Source: Thermoanaerobaculum sp. | Lineage (GTDB): Bacteria > Acidobacteriota > Thermoanaerobaculia > Multivoradales > UBA5704 | Direction: 5' to 3' | DNA length: 64,000 bases | Assembly: GCA_021154885.1 (NCBI GenBank) | Contig: JAJKHS010000160.1 | Coordinates: 48,279 to 112,278, forward strand | Shown here: piece by piece, positions 16,418-25,542 of the stretch | Position numbering within the stretch: the stretch's first letter is position 1 | Layout of the letters: each line of letters starts with the position of its first letter | The notes under the pieces: model-generated | What the model saw: the letters and a program-made list of their open reading frames with translations, nothing else | Databases searched by the model: none | Told to the model about the DNA's origin: nothing | Made by a program: the position numbers and the translations under genes

Positions 16418-17218
16418 ATGCCCAGCAATCTGCTGATCCTCCCGTTGCTGGGTGGTTTCTTATTCCTCCACCTCTGTCATCGCTTCCGGTTCCGTGCCCA
16501 GCGAAGCGACGGCTATCGTTTGCTCTTCGAGTCCTCCATCGCGGCCGCGCTCCTGTTGCTCTTGGCGAGGGTTTCGGTCATTGTGATCCGGAGTACGCCG
16601 GCTGGCGCTTGGCTCAAATCTCGATGGGACGCGTTCGCACCCATTCCTTACCTGGGCACAGGAAGCGCAGCCCTGATTCTCGGCGTCCTGCTGGGATACA
16701 CCTACAATTGGCTCAACAACCCGGACCCTCTACGCGAGAGGCTGTCCTGGAGGCGCTTGCGGCAGGCAGCCCAAGCGCGGAGCCGCAGGAATTCTGAGCG
16801 CGCCCGGGACACCGAGATCCAGAACCATGGGAGCGCCCTCATCAGGTTGATCCACAAGGCCGAGAAGGACTCGATCCTGGTTTCAATCACTCTGAGCAGC
16901 CGCAAATGGTATGTCGGCTACATCGCCGAGGCCTGGAGCCTTGATCCCCAAGAGGCTTACTTCCGGCTGTTGCCGATTCTGAGCGGCTATCGCGAGAAAG
17001 ATACGCTCCAGGCAATCAGGACCACCGACTACATCCCCGTCTTCAGGGACCCAACCGTGGATACCACCCGATTCGTGGTTGTCCTGGGTCTCAAGGACGT
17101 CCAAATGGCGAGCTTGTTCGACGAGCGAGTCTACGAGGAGCACTTCGCCGGGGGCAACGTGAGGGAGGCCCACTTGGGGCAACCCGACACAAGCCCCAAA
17201 TCCGCCGAAGCCTGCTAG
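16418..17218 (+). CDS. Membrane protein of unknown function, DUF6338-like
   Basis: A 266-residue protein. Three hydrophobic segments occupy the first 105 residues (LLILPLLGGFLFLHLC; SSIAAALLLLLARVSVIVI; GSAALILGVLLGYTYNWL), followed by a cytoplasmic domain of about 160 residues containing ILVSITLSSRKWYVGYIAE, YFRLLPILSGYR and TTRFVVVLGLKDVQMASLFDE. The arrangement resembles DUF6338-type proteins, in which the C-terminal domain is conserved around the KWYVG stretch. Base composition is lower in GC than in neighbours, as for the gene before it. The two probably form a transferred two-gene unit, perhaps phage- or defence-related; this is inference. Confidence 0.65.
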   Translation: MPSNLLILPLLGGFLFLHLCHRFRFRAQRSDGYRLLFESSIAAALLLLLARVSVIVIRSTPAGAWLKSRWDAFAPIPYLGTGSAALILGVLLGYTYNWLNNPDPLRERLSWRRLRQAAQARSRRNSERARDTEIQNHGSALIRLIHKAEKDSILVSITLSSRKWYVGYIAEAWSLDPQEAYFRLLPILSGYREKDTLQAIRTTDYIPVFRDPTVDTTRFVVVLGLKDVQMASLFDERVYEEHFAGGNVREAHLGQPDTSPKSAEAC

Positions 17219-17302
17219 GCTTCCCCGCCTCGGGAAGTCCACGCCGCCTGAAAGCGTTCTCCTGGATCGGACCTCCGAATCCGGGAGCCCCGCTCAGCCG
17301 CC

Positions 17303-19813
17303 ATGCCAGCCGTCCTTCGCGCCAAGACCGCCCGTCTTCCCTGGACCCGTCGCCGGTGGATCCTCGTCCTGCTTGGCGTTGCCCTGGTCCTGGGGATCGC
17401 GGCGATCTTCATCATCCGCCCGTTCTGGAAGCTGTCGAGCCAGTTCGAGGAGATCACGTTCCGCCAGCCGTCGCGGCTCTACGGCCGGGCGACCCGGCTC
17501 TTCGAGGGGCGCGGCTATCCGCCGGAGCTGCTGATCGCCAACCTCCAGGGGGAGGGCTACCGCGAGGACGCCGCCTCCCCCGAGCTCCCCGCCGGCCGTT
17601 ACCGCCGCTCGAAGCAGGGGCTCGCCATCCACCTGCGCAGCTTCCCCCTGCCCGACGGCAGCCGGGGCGGCGGACTGGTGGAGGTGGCCTACCAGGGGAC
17701 CCGCATCGCGTCGCTGCGCCAGAACGACAAGCCCGTCGAGTCCGTGATCCTCGATCCGCCCCTCATCGCCTCCTACTACGGACCCGACCTCCTGGAGCGG
17801 CGGCCGGTGACGCTCTCCGAGGTTTCGCCGGACCTCGTCGCCGCCGTGCTCGCCGCGGAGGACGACGGCTTCTATAAGCACGCCGGCTTCTCGGTCCCCG
17901 GCATGGTCCGCGCCCTCTGGGTCGACCTCCGGGGCCAGGGGCGGCGCCAGGGCGGCAGCACGCTGACGCAGCAGCTCGTCAAGAACCTCTATCTCACCCA
18001 GGAGAAGACGCTTTCGCGCAAGAGCCAGGAGTTCCTCCTCGCCGTGCTCCTGGAGATGCGTTACAGCAAGCAGCAGATCCTCGAGGCCTATCTCAACGAG
18101 ATCTACATGGGAGGGGGCAACGGCGTCTCGCTGATGGGCATGGGGGCCGCCTCCCGCGCCTTCTTCGGCAAGGACGCGAGCCAGCTCGACCTCGCCGAGG
18201 CGGCGACGCTGGGCGGGGTCATCCAGTCGCCGGCCAACTACTCGCCGCTCCTTCACCCGGACAAGGCGAAGCAGCGCCGCGACTGGGTGCTGGGACGCAT
18301 GGCGGAGCTCAAATTCGTCCCCCAGGAGCGGGTCGACCAGGCGCTCAGGGAGCCGGTGGCGGCGGCGCCCGAGCCGGTGGTCCGCCGGCGCGCCCCCTAC
18401 TTCGCCGACTCCGCGGCCCTGGAGGCCTCCCGCCGCTTCGGCGTCGAGGATCTGGAGGACGGCGGCTACGTCCTCTTCTCCACCCTGGACTGGCAGAGCC
18501 AGAAGGTCGCTCAGGAGGCGGTGGGCTGGGGGCTCGACGTCATCGAGAAGGGCTATCAGAAGGGGCACAAGGGGGAGGGTCCGCTGCAGGGGGCCCTGGT
18601 CTCGCTCGATCCGGAGACGGGGGGCATCCTCGCCTATCTTGGCGGCCGGCAGTACGAGGGGAGCCAGTTCGACCGCATCGGCCGCGCCCAGCGGCAGGTG
18701 GGCAGCGCCTTCAAGCCGGTAGTCTATGCCGCCGCCTTCGAGGAGGGGAAGGCCACTCCCTCCACCCTCCTGGAGGACGAGCCGCTGACGGTGAACGAAG
18801 CCGGCCAGCCGGCGGCCTGGAGCCCCAAGAACGACGACGGCGAGACCCACGGCTGGGTGACGGCGCGTACGGCCCTGGAGAAGAGCTACAACCTGGCCTC
18901 GGCCCGGCTCGCCCTGGAGGTGGGAATGCCGAAGGTCGTCAAGCTGGCCAAGGCCATGGGGATCAGCACCCCCATGGAGCCGTTCCCGTCGATGGCGCTC
19001 GGCGCCGCCTCCATCACTCCCCTGGAGCTGGCGACGGTCTATGCGACGCTGGCCAACGGTGGCGCCCGGCCGCCAGTGCACGAGCTGGTCGCCATCCTCG
19101 ACCGCCATGGCAAGCCGGTGCAGGGAGCGCCGCTGCCCAAGCCGGAGCGCGTGCTCTCGCCGCAGTCCGCCTACCTGGTGACCTCGCTGCTCGAAGGGGT
19201 GCTCCAGCGGGGCACCGCCGGCGGTGCGGCCTCCGGCATCAGCGGCGAGCTTGCCGGCAAGACGGGCACCACCAACAAGCAGCGGGACAGTTGGTTCGCC
19301 GGCTATGGTCCCGAGCGGACGACGGTCGTCTGGGTGGGTTACGACGACAACTCCCGCACCCGGCTCTCCGGCGCCCGGGCCGCCCTGCCGATCTGGGTCC
19401 GCTTCATGGCTCGCGTCGCGCCGCCGGGGGGCTATGGCACGTTCCCGCAGCCGCGGGGCCTCACCACGGCCGCGATCGATCCCACGACCGGCCTGCTCGC
19501 CACCGAGTACTGTCCCGGCGTCCTGACCGAGGTCTTCCGCGAGGGCGAAGTGCCCACGGAGCTGTGCAATCGCCACCAGAGCTGGATCGACAACCAGCAG
19601 GTGGCCGCCGCCGGTGGCGAGCCCGCGGCGGTGTCGCCGTCGGACGACGCCGCGGCGAATGCGAGCGAGGAGAGGAGGCCGGCGGCGGAGGAGTCTCACG
19701 TCAACCCGTTCCGGCGCTGGCTGCGACGGGTCTTCGGGGGTAGGGACCGGGATCGGGAAAAGGACCGGGAGCGGCGGGGGGGCGAGCCGCGAGAGGGGCC
19801 GCCTCCGCCGTAG
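17303..19813 (+). CDS. mrcB: Bifunctional penicillin-binding protein, PBP1b type
   Basis: An 836-residue class A PBP. A membrane helix lies at about 20-42 (ILVLLGVALVLGIAAIFII) after a short basic N-terminus; a UB2H-like domain follows (ITFRQPSRLYGRATRLFEGRG). The glycosyltransferase motifs are AAEDDGFYKHAGFS, GGSTLTQQLVKNLYL, RKSQEFLLAVLLE and LNEIYMGGGN. The transpeptidase has SAFK (nucleophile S468), SYN in EKSYNLAS and KTGTT. It polymerises and cross-links peptidoglycan in the periplasm. The C-terminal 60 residues are a charged low-complexity tail ending in Arg/Asp/Glu repeats. It ends 2 bp before the convergent SGNH gene. Confidence 0.96.
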   Translation: MPAVLRAKTARLPWTRRRWILVLLGVALVLGIAAIFIIRPFWKLSSQFEEITFRQPSRLYGRATRLFEGRGYPPELLIANLQGEGYREDAASPELPAGRYRRSKQGLAIHLRSFPLPDGSRGGGLVEVAYQGTRIASLRQNDKPVESVILDPPLIASYYGPDLLERRPVTLSEVSPDLVAAVLAAEDDGFYKHAGFSVPGMVRALWVDLRGQGRRQGGSTLTQQLVKNLYLTQEKTLSRKSQEFLLAVLLEMRYSKQQILEAYLNEIYMGGGNGVSLMGMGAASRAFFGKDASQLDLAEAATLGGVIQSPANYSPLLHPDKAKQRRDWVLGRMAELKFVPQERVDQALREPVAAAPEPVVRRRAPYFADSAALEASRRFGVEDLEDGGYVLFSTLDWQSQKVAQEAVGWGLDVIEKGYQKGHKGEGPLQGALVSLDPETGGILAYLGGRQYEGSQFDRIGRAQRQVGSAFKPVVYAAAFEEGKATPSTLLEDEPLTVNEAGQPAAWSPKNDDGETHGWVTARTALEKSYNLASARLALEVGMPKVVKLAKAMGISTPMEPFPSMALGAASITPLELATVYATLANGGARPPVHELVAILDRHGKPVQGAPLPKPERVLSPQSAYLVTSLLEGVLQRGTAGGAASGISGELAGKTGTTNKQRDSWFAGYGPERTTVVWVGYDDNSRTRLSGARAALPIWVRFMARVAPPGGYGTFPQPRGLTTAAIDPTTGLLATEYCPGVLTEVFREGEVPTELCNRHQSWIDNQQVAAAGGEPAAVSPSDDAAANASEERRPAAEESHVNPFRRWLRRVFGGRDRDREKDRERRGGEPREGPPPP

Positions 19814-19815
19814 GG

Positions 19816-20925
19816 TCAGGGGACCCGCGGCGCCAGATAGTCCACCAGCTTGCGCCTCCCCTCCTCGGTGTAGTGGAGGGGATCGCCGAAGTCGGCGTCG
19901 TCCCAGGAGACCTCGCGGTCGGCGTCCGCCAGGGCTCCCACTCCTTTTTTGGCCAGCCGTCGCAGCACGTCGTTGAGCTTCTCGACCTCTCCAGGGACGG
20001 CTTCGGGAGTCAATCCCGGGTACCAGCCGGCGAGCCAGTCGTGATCGGCGGAGCGCTGGGCCACCCGGATGCGCAGGGGCTGGGTCACCAGCAGGACGCC
20101 CGCCCCTCGCGAGCGGGCCAGGGCGGCGAAGGAGCGGACGTTGCGCTCGAACGTGGCGAGGCTCTCGGGCGCAATGTGGTTCCGCCGCCGGACCGGGACA
20201 CCGCCGGGCTGGTTCAGGGCGCGCCAGGGATCGGCCGGACCGCTCGCCAGATCGCGCAATCTCTCCACCAGCAGCGAGCGGCCGAGCCAGGAGGGGGACG
20301 GCAGATCGAGACCCAGGGCCCGCCGGGCCAGCTCGGCGTGGCCATGCTCGTATTGGGGGTCGAACGGTTGATGAGCCGCCGGCTGGAGATCGTTGAGCCC
20401 CTGGTAGAGGACGGCGAGGTCGGGCGCCAGGTCGAGGTCGCGGATGGCGAGGGAGATGACGTTCTCCTGGCTGGTCCAGCCCGGAAAGCCGGCGTTCCAG
20501 ACTTCGACGGGCCGGCCGCTGGCTCGCAGCCGGGATTCGAGAAGACTCGGCCAGGCCGCGGCGTCGTCGGGAGCCAGGACGTCGAAGGTCGTGGAGCCGC
20601 CGGCGACGAGCACGCGGACGACGCCCGGCGGCTTCTCCCGCGGGCGCTCCGGCGAGCGGTAGCCGAGCCGGTTGAGCGTCGCGCTCTTGCCGAACACCTC
20701 GGCCCGCCCGCCTTCCCGGGGGCCGGTGTTGAGGTAGGCATGGCGGCGATAGATGCGTCGCAGGATCCGGATCTGGTCATAGAAGGCGGCGGCCTGCGTC
20801 CGCGGCCAGGCGCCGTCCCGCAGACGCAGGACGATACGCAGGCCGGCCTCGGCCCCGACCAGCAGTAGGACGGCCAGTGCCGTTCCCAGCAGCAGGCCCC
20901 AGAAGGTCCGTGAGAGGGTGTTCAC
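19816..20925 (-). CDS. Membrane-anchored SGNH hydrolase-like protein
   Basis: A 369-residue protein starting at GTG (20925). Residues 8-30 are hydrophobic (GLLLGTALAVLLLVGAEAGLR), a signal anchor. The SGNH blocks are VAGGSTTFD (block I Ser), NAGFPGWTS (block II Gly), LYQGLNDL (block III Asn) and FGDPLHYTEEG (block V Asp and His). Such proteins often add or remove O-acyl groups on cell-surface polysaccharides or peptidoglycan, which would suit its position next to the PBP, but it is convergent rather than in the same operon. No ribosome-binding site is evident. Confidence 0.8.
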   Translation of the reverse strand: MNTLSRTFWGLLLGTALAVLLLVGAEAGLRIVLRLRDGAWPRTQAAAFYDQIRILRRIYRRHAYLNTGPREGGRAEVFGKSATLNRLGYRSPERPREKPPGVVRVLVAGGSTTFDVLAPDDAAAWPSLLESRLRASGRPVEVWNAGFPGWTSQENVISLAIRDLDLAPDLAVLYQGLNDLQPAAHQPFDPQYEHGHAELARRALGLDLPSPSWLGRSLLVERLRDLASGPADPWRALNQPGGVPVRRRNHIAPESLATFERNVRSFAALARSRGAGVLLVTQPLRIRVAQRSADHDWLAGWYPGLTPEAVPGEVEKLNDVLRRLAKKGVGALADADREVSWDDADFGDPLHYTEEGRRKLVDYLAPRVP

Positions 20926-20992
20926 CGCAAGCGCAAATCAGGTTTTCTTGTAAGGCAGCAGCACTCAGAGTCTCCGTCCCGCCAGCGATCGA

Positions 20993-21556
20993 TCAGCAAG
21001 GATCACCTGAGGGACAACTGGTTGCGCAACCAGTCGGGCTTCCGTAATAGGTGCAACACATGGCACAGGAGTACTCGCAGGTGCGGGGATTCGTACGCGG
21101 TGAAACCTCCTTGTAATTGCAGCCCGAACAGTTGTGCCAATTCCCGACGCCACCGCCACCGCAATCGTAGCCTGCGCTGCACAGGTCTGTAGTCGCCAGC
21201 GCCTTCGCGATGCTCGCTCCGGCTTCAGCGCTGAAGCCGGATTTTTCATATTGATCCAGGAAAAGAATCCGCCGGTCCAGGTCGCCAGCAGTCGTCGAGA
21301 AGATCTCGTTCAGCGGAGATTTTTCCGCTTGCAAAGTCTTGTCCATGGAATCAGCCTGCTCAGAGCCTTGTTGCAAGTAGCTGCGGATTTCCGTGACGTT
21401 GTCAACCGTGATGTCTTTGCCATGGCACTTGAGAGCGACCTTTTGGAGGCTGGCCGCCGCTTCGAGATTGGCCGCGGCCGCCTTTGCCGGCTGAGCCGTA
21501 AGCCCTGAGCTGAAACCCAAAACCGCGAAAAACAAGAGACCGCTGATTCTCCTCAT
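20993..21556 (-). CDS. Secreted cysteine-rich protein of unknown function
   Basis: A 187-residue protein not recognised. Residues 1-21 form a signal peptide. Residues 28-115 are mostly helical with one cysteine. The last 65 residues hold eleven cysteines in a Gly/Ser/Asn-rich setting (DLCSAGYDCGGG, WHNCSGCNY, CEYSCAMCCTYYG, GCATSCPSGDPC), suggesting a disulfide-stabilised or metal-binding knot after export. AAAGGAT lies 7 nt before the ATG. It has no operon partner: a 67-bp gap separates it from the SGNH gene and 166 bp from vapC upstream, and the latter gap shows no other feature. Confidence 0.7.
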   Translation of the reverse strand: MRRISGLLFFAVLGFSSGLTAQPAKAAAANLEAAASLQKVALKCHGKDITVDNVTEIRSYLQQGSEQADSMDKTLQAEKSPLNEIFSTTAGDLDRRILFLDQYEKSGFSAEAGASIAKALATTDLCSAGYDCGGGGVGNWHNCSGCNYKEVSPRTNPRTCEYSCAMCCTYYGSPTGCATSCPSGDPC

Positions 21557-21722
21557 TTCGGGATCCTTTCGTCATGACGCCCTGCGTTGAGCCGTCCAGG
21601 AGCCGGAGGGCCCCAAGCCGGCCGCCATCTTCTCGTCTCACTCGTGATCTCCGCTCGGGGCAAGATACCCCACCTTCTCCCCTTGCGCAACGCCCGGCAA
21701 GGCGTGCAGGAGGCGGGAGTGC

Positions 21723-22136
21723 TCAGGGTTTCTTGTAGGGCAGACGGCAGTGCTTCAGTCCGGGAACCTGGTCGAACTCAGGATCCTTGTGAACCAGCTC
21801 GGCTTCGAGCATCAGGGCCAAAGCGGCGTTCCAGGCGTCGGCTGTGGACAGCCCGCCTCGCACTTTGATCCTGGCCGCCCGGCTCGCCCATTCCGGATGA
21901 GACTCGCACCGTTCGACCGGCCAAGCACGAATCATTCGGAGGGCTTCTTCGGCACGAGGATTACCGAACCGTCGGAGAGCGACGTACTCGAACTCCATGG
22001 AGCTCATGAACGGCAGGTAGACTCCAGGCTGGCCCTGCCCGCGAGCGTTTCGGACGATCTCCAGCACCTGAAGCGCTCCCTCTTCCTGGTCGAAGAGCGC
22101 CAGCAGCGCAGAGGTATCCAATACGTAAGGAGTCAC
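21723..22136 (-). CDS. vapC: VapC-type PIN-domain toxin
   Basis: A 137-residue PIN ribonuclease. The acidic catalytic residues are D7 (YVLDTSALLALFD), E48 (SSMEFEY) and the Asp residues in LSTADAWNAALA and HKDPEFD. VapC toxins cut specific RNAs, often initiator tRNA or rRNA, unless held by the antitoxin. It follows the AbrB-like antitoxin by 5 bp in the same operon. GC content is lower than the window average, consistent with a mobile module. Confidence 0.9.
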   Translation of the reverse strand: MTPYVLDTSALLALFDQEEGALQVLEIVRNARGQGQPGVYLPFMSSMEFEYVALRRFGNPRAEEALRMIRAWPVERCESHPEWASRAARIKVRGGLSTADAWNAALALMLEAELVHKDPEFDQVPGLKHCRLPYKKP

Positions 22137-22141
22137 GAGAC

Positions 22142-22426
22142 CTAATCCCCGTCCGGGAGCCCGAGCCGGCGGACCATCTCCTCGTCCTTCTCCAGGTCTC
22201 GGCGCCGGTCCTCAAGCAACTCGTCCGTCAAGGAACGACCCTCCGGCAAACCGGAGTTCCTAAAGAACCCAAGAGCCGCTCGGATGGGGTCGGCGGGAAG
22301 GGGATGAACGATGATAGCGCCATCCTTCACCTCCCACTCGAGCTTACTGTTAGGCTCGATCTTGAGCGCCTCCCGCACCTCTTGGGGAATTACGGTCTGC
22401 CAACGGACGGAAACAGTGGTCGTCAT
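22142..22426 (-). CDS. vapB: AbrB/MazE-fold antitoxin (VapB)
   Basis: About 94 residues. The start is placed at the ATG at 22426, where GTGGAGGTG lies just upstream; an ATG at 22441 would add five unlikely residues. Residues 1-45 form the swapped-hairpin AbrB DNA-binding domain (TVSVRWQTVIPQEVREALKI, KLEWEVKDGAIIVHPL). The C-terminal tail (SLTDELLEDRRRDLEKDEEMVRRL) is the likely segment that wraps and blocks VapC. With VapC it should repress the promoter at 22465-22493. Confidence 0.88.
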   Translation of the reverse strand: MTTTVSVRWQTVIPQEVREALKIEPNSKLEWEVKDGAIIVHPLPADPIRAALGFFRNSGLPEGRSLTDELLEDRRRDLEKDEEMVRRLGLPDGD

Positions 22427-22458
22427 TGAGCACCTCCACAAGACAAGCCCCGCCAGAC

Positions 22459-22493
22459 CAAGACAGTATAAGTCTCCGTCTTGCGACTGACAA
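22459..22493 (-). promoter_or_regulatory. vapBC promoter with flanking operator dyad
   Basis: On the minus strand TTGTCA (22493-22488) and TATACT (22470-22465) are exactly 17 bp apart. CAAGAC (22459-22464) and its reverse complement GTCTTG (22478-22483) flank the -10 with 13 bp between them, a good place for a VapBC repressor. The start of transcription falls about 30 nt before the vapB ATG. Confidence 0.7.
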
Positions 22494-22619
22494 GATGCAC
22501 GCCCCCTACGGGGAAGGGCCAGTCAGGCTCTTGCGTTATGATCTCCTGCTCCGTCCTGATCGGGAGACCGCCGGAATCGCCCGTGGCGGTCTCCTCGGAA
22601 GGATGGAGAGACGGCTCGC

Positions 22620-25436
22620 ATGTCCAAGTCTCCAGCCATCCAGGTCGAGCGGGCTCGCACGCACAACCTCAAGGGGATCGACTGCCGGGTGCCGCATGGC
22701 GCGGTGACGGTGGTGACCGGCCCTTCGGGCGCGGGCAAGTCGTCGCTCGCCTTCGACACCATCTTCGCCGAGGGGCAGCGGCGGTTCGTGGAGTCGATGT
22801 CCACCTACGCCCGGCAGTTCCTCGATCAGATGGAGCGGCCGCCGGTGGACGCCATCCACAACGTGCTGCCGGCCGTGGCCCTCGAAGCCAAGAACGCCGT
22901 GCGCAATGCCCGCTCGACGGTGGGCACCATCACCGAGGCGCTCGACGTGCTGCGCCTGCTCTTCACCCACCTCGGCGTGGTGGAGTGCCAGCATGGCCAC
23001 GGCCCTGTCCGCACCTACACCCCGGAGCAGGCCGCCGCGGAGCTCGCCGCCGGCACCGCAGGCGACCCCTTCACCCTGGTGGTGCGCCTGCCGCGGCCGA
23101 AGAAGGGGGCCAACGACGCCCTGGGCGAGCTGATCCGCCAGGGCTTCCAGCGCCGGCTCAAGGACGGCGAGGTGGTGCGCATGGAGCCCGGCGAGGCCTG
23201 GCCCACCCGGCTCGACCCCCTGCCGCTGGTCCTCGGCCGCTTTCCGGCGCGGGCGGAGTCGTCGGCGCGCATCCTCGACACCCTGGAGCAGGGATGGCGC
23301 ATGAACGGCGGCAAGGTCGAGGCGCGGGGGGACAGCGCCCTGCGCCTCTTCAGCCGCGAGCTCTCCTGCCCGGTGTGCGGCGAGACCTCCCGCCGGCCCA
23401 CGCCGCCCCTGTTCTCCTTCAACTCGCCCCTCGGCGCCTGCCCCGAGTGCCAGGGCTTCGGCCGGGTGATCGGCATCGACCGCGAGCGCGTGATCCCCGA
23501 TCCCCGCCGGTCTCTCTCCGAGCGCCCCATCGCCCCCTGGAACACGCCGGCCTACGAGGAGCTGTACGACGACCTCCTCGCCGCGGCGAAGAAGAAAAAG
23601 ATTCCCCTCGACGTGCCCTGGATGGACCTCCCCGCCGAGGCCCGGGAGTGGGTCTGGAGCGGCAAGGGGAGCTTCGACAACCTGACCGACTTCTTCCACT
23701 GGCTGGAGGGGCGCACCTACAAGGTGCACGTGCGGGTGCTGCTCGCCCGCTACCGCTCCTACGAGCCCTGCCCGGAGTGCCTTGGCACCCGGCTGCGCCC
23801 CGAGGCCGTGGCCGTGCGCCTGGAGGAGAAGACCCTGCCCGAGCTCACCGGCATGAGCGTCGAGCAGCTCCGCGCCTGGCTTGCCGCCCGGCGCTGGACG
23901 CCCCGCCAGCGCGAGGTCGCCGGCCACCTGATCGCGGAGCTGACGGAGCGCATCGAGGTGCTCCACCGGGTGGGGCTCGACTACCTGACCCTCGACCGCC
24001 AGGCCCGCACCCTCTCGGGCGGCGAAACGCAGCGCATCCACCTCGCCGCCGCCCTGGGCTCGGGGCTTACCAGCACGCTCTACGTCCTCGACGAACCCAC
24101 CATCGGCCTCCATCCGCAGGACAGCGAGCGCCTCCTCTCCCTGTTGCGCGATCTCGCGGCCCGCGGCAACACCGTGCTGGTGGTGGAGCACGACCGCACC
24201 CTGATCCGCGGCGCCGATCACGTGATCGACCTCGGACCCGCGGCCGGCGAGCACGGCGGCAGGGTGGTGGCCGAGGGGCCGATCGAGACCATCCTGGCGC
24301 ATCAGGAGTCGCTCACCGGCCGCTATCTGCGCGAGCGGCCGCCGACCCAGGCCCGCCGGCACATGGCCCGCTTCCGCCGCGAGCAGGGGTGGGAGACGCT
24401 TTCCGAGGAGCTCTCCTCCCTGCCCCGCATCGTCATCCGCGGCGCCCGCGCCCACAACCTCAGGAACGTGGACGTGGACTTCCCCCTGGGCGCCCTGGTG
24501 GCGGTCACCGGCGTCTCCGGCTCGGGCAAGTCGACGCTGGTCGAGAACGTGCTCTATGGCACCTACCAGCGTTCCCGGGGCGTGGTGGACGTGGAGCCCG
24601 GGGAGTGCGACCGCCTGGAGGGGTTGGAGGGGCTGGCCGACGTCACCCTCGTGGACCAGCGCCCCCTGGGCCGCTCCAGCCGCTCGAACCCGGTGACCTA
24701 CGTCAAGGCCTACGACGAGATCCGCAACCTCTTCGCCGCGACCCCCGACGCCAAGGCGCGGCGCATCACCCCCGCCCATTTCTCCTTCAACGTCGAGCGC
24801 GGCCGCTGCCCCGCCTGCCAGGGGACGGGGGTCACCGAGGTGGACATGCAGTTCATGGCGCCGGTGACGGTGCCCTGCGAGACCTGCCAGGGCCGCCGCT
24901 TCCGGCCCGAGGTGCTGGCCGTCCGCTACAAGGGGAAGACCATCTCCGAGGTGCTGGATCTGACGGTGGAGTCGGCCCTGGAGCTGTTCCATGACCACAA
25001 GCGCCTGGTCAAGCGCCTGCGCATGCTGCTGGACGTGGGTCTCGGCTATCTGCGCCTCGGACAGGCCACCTCCACCCTCTCCGGCGGCGAGGCGCAGCGC
25101 CTCAAGCTCGCCAGCTTCCTCGACCGTCCGTCCGGCGAGGGCCAGCGGCTCTTCCTCTTCGACGAGCCCACTACCGGCCTCCATCTCGCCGACATCGACC
25201 TCCTCTACCACACACTCCGCCGGCTGGTGCAGCGCGGCGACGGGGTGGTGCTGGTCGAGCACAGCCCGGACCTGATCGCCCGCTGCGACTGGATCGTGGA
25301 CCTCGGGCCTGGTGGCGGCATCCACGGCGGCGAGGTGCGCTACTGCGGTCCCCTGGAGCCCTTCCTCGATCACTCCGAAGGCCCCACTGCCGACGAGCTC
25401 CGCCGGCACCTGCGCTGGCCTGGGGAAGCGGCGTAG
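22620..25436 (+). CDS. uvrA: UvrA-family excinuclease subunit A (paralogue-like)
   Basis: A 938-residue protein of standard UvrA length. The two ATPase cassettes have Walker [10 protein letters not shown] and GVSGSGKST, signatures LSGGETQRI and LSGGEAQRL, and Walker B motifs [11 protein letters not shown] and [11 protein letters not shown]. Two zinc modules are present (CPVCGE with CPEC; CPAC with CETC). UvrA scans DNA for damage and loads UvrB. Several canonical stretches are altered ([23 protein letters not shown] in place of the usual region, [14 protein letters not shown]), so it may be a second, specialised UvrA rather than the housekeeping copy. It stands as a single gene. Confidence 0.93.
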   Translation: MSKSPAIQVERARTHNLKGIDCRVPHGAVTVVTGPSGAGKSSLAFDTIFAEGQRRFVESMSTYARQFLDQMERPPVDAIHNVLPAVALEAKNAVRNARSTVGTITEALDVLRLLFTHLGVVECQHGHGPVRTYTPEQAAAELAAGTAGDPFTLVVRLPRPKKGANDALGELIRQGFQRRLKDGEVVRMEPGEAWPTRLDPLPLVLGRFPARAESSARILDTLEQGWRMNGGKVEARGDSALRLFSRELSCPVCGETSRRPTPPLFSFNSPLGACPECQGFGRVIGIDRERVIPDPRRSLSERPIAPWNTPAYEELYDDLLAAAKKKKIPLDVPWMDLPAEAREWVWSGKGSFDNLTDFFHWLEGRTYKVHVRVLLARYRSYEPCPECLGTRLRPEAVAVRLEEKTLPELTGMSVEQLRAWLAARRWTPRQREVAGHLIAELTERIEVLHRVGLDYLTLDRQARTLSGGETQRIHLAAALGSGLTSTLYVLDEPTIGLHPQDSERLLSLLRDLAARGNTVLVVEHDRTLIRGADHVIDLGPAAGEHGGRVVAEGPIETILAHQESLTGRYLRERPPTQARRHMARFRREQGWETLSEELSSLPRIVIRGARAHNLRNVDVDFPLGALVAVTGVSGSGKSTLVENVLYGTYQRSRGVVDVEPGECDRLEGLEGLADVTLVDQRPLGRSSRSNPVTYVKAYDEIRNLFAATPDAKARRITPAHFSFNVERGRCPACQGTGVTEVDMQFMAPVTVPCETCQGRRFRPEVLAVRYKGKTISEVLDLTVESALELFHDHKRLVKRLRMLLDVGLGYLRLGQATSTLSGGEAQRLKLASFLDRPSGEGQRLFLFDEPTTGLHLADIDLLYHTLRRLVQRGDGVVLVEHSPDLIARCDWIVDLGPGGGIHGGEVRYCGPLEPFLDHSEGPTADELRRHLRWPGEAA

Positions 25437-25542
25437 GGCTTGGATTGGTGATTTTGGATTTTTCACGGGGGGTGAGCGTGTTTCCCCATGGGAGCCCGGG
25501 TTGCGGCGCGGGGTGCGGGGCCGCTAGGATCAGCGCTTGAAG

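Noticed and set aside
17294..19699. 801-codon leftward frame over the PBP gene
   Set aside because: It is antisense to a protein with intact glycosyltransferase and transpeptidase motifs; no domain is visible in it.
22536..25466. 976-codon leftward frame over uvrA
   Set aside because: Antisense shadow of a fully motif-supported UvrA.
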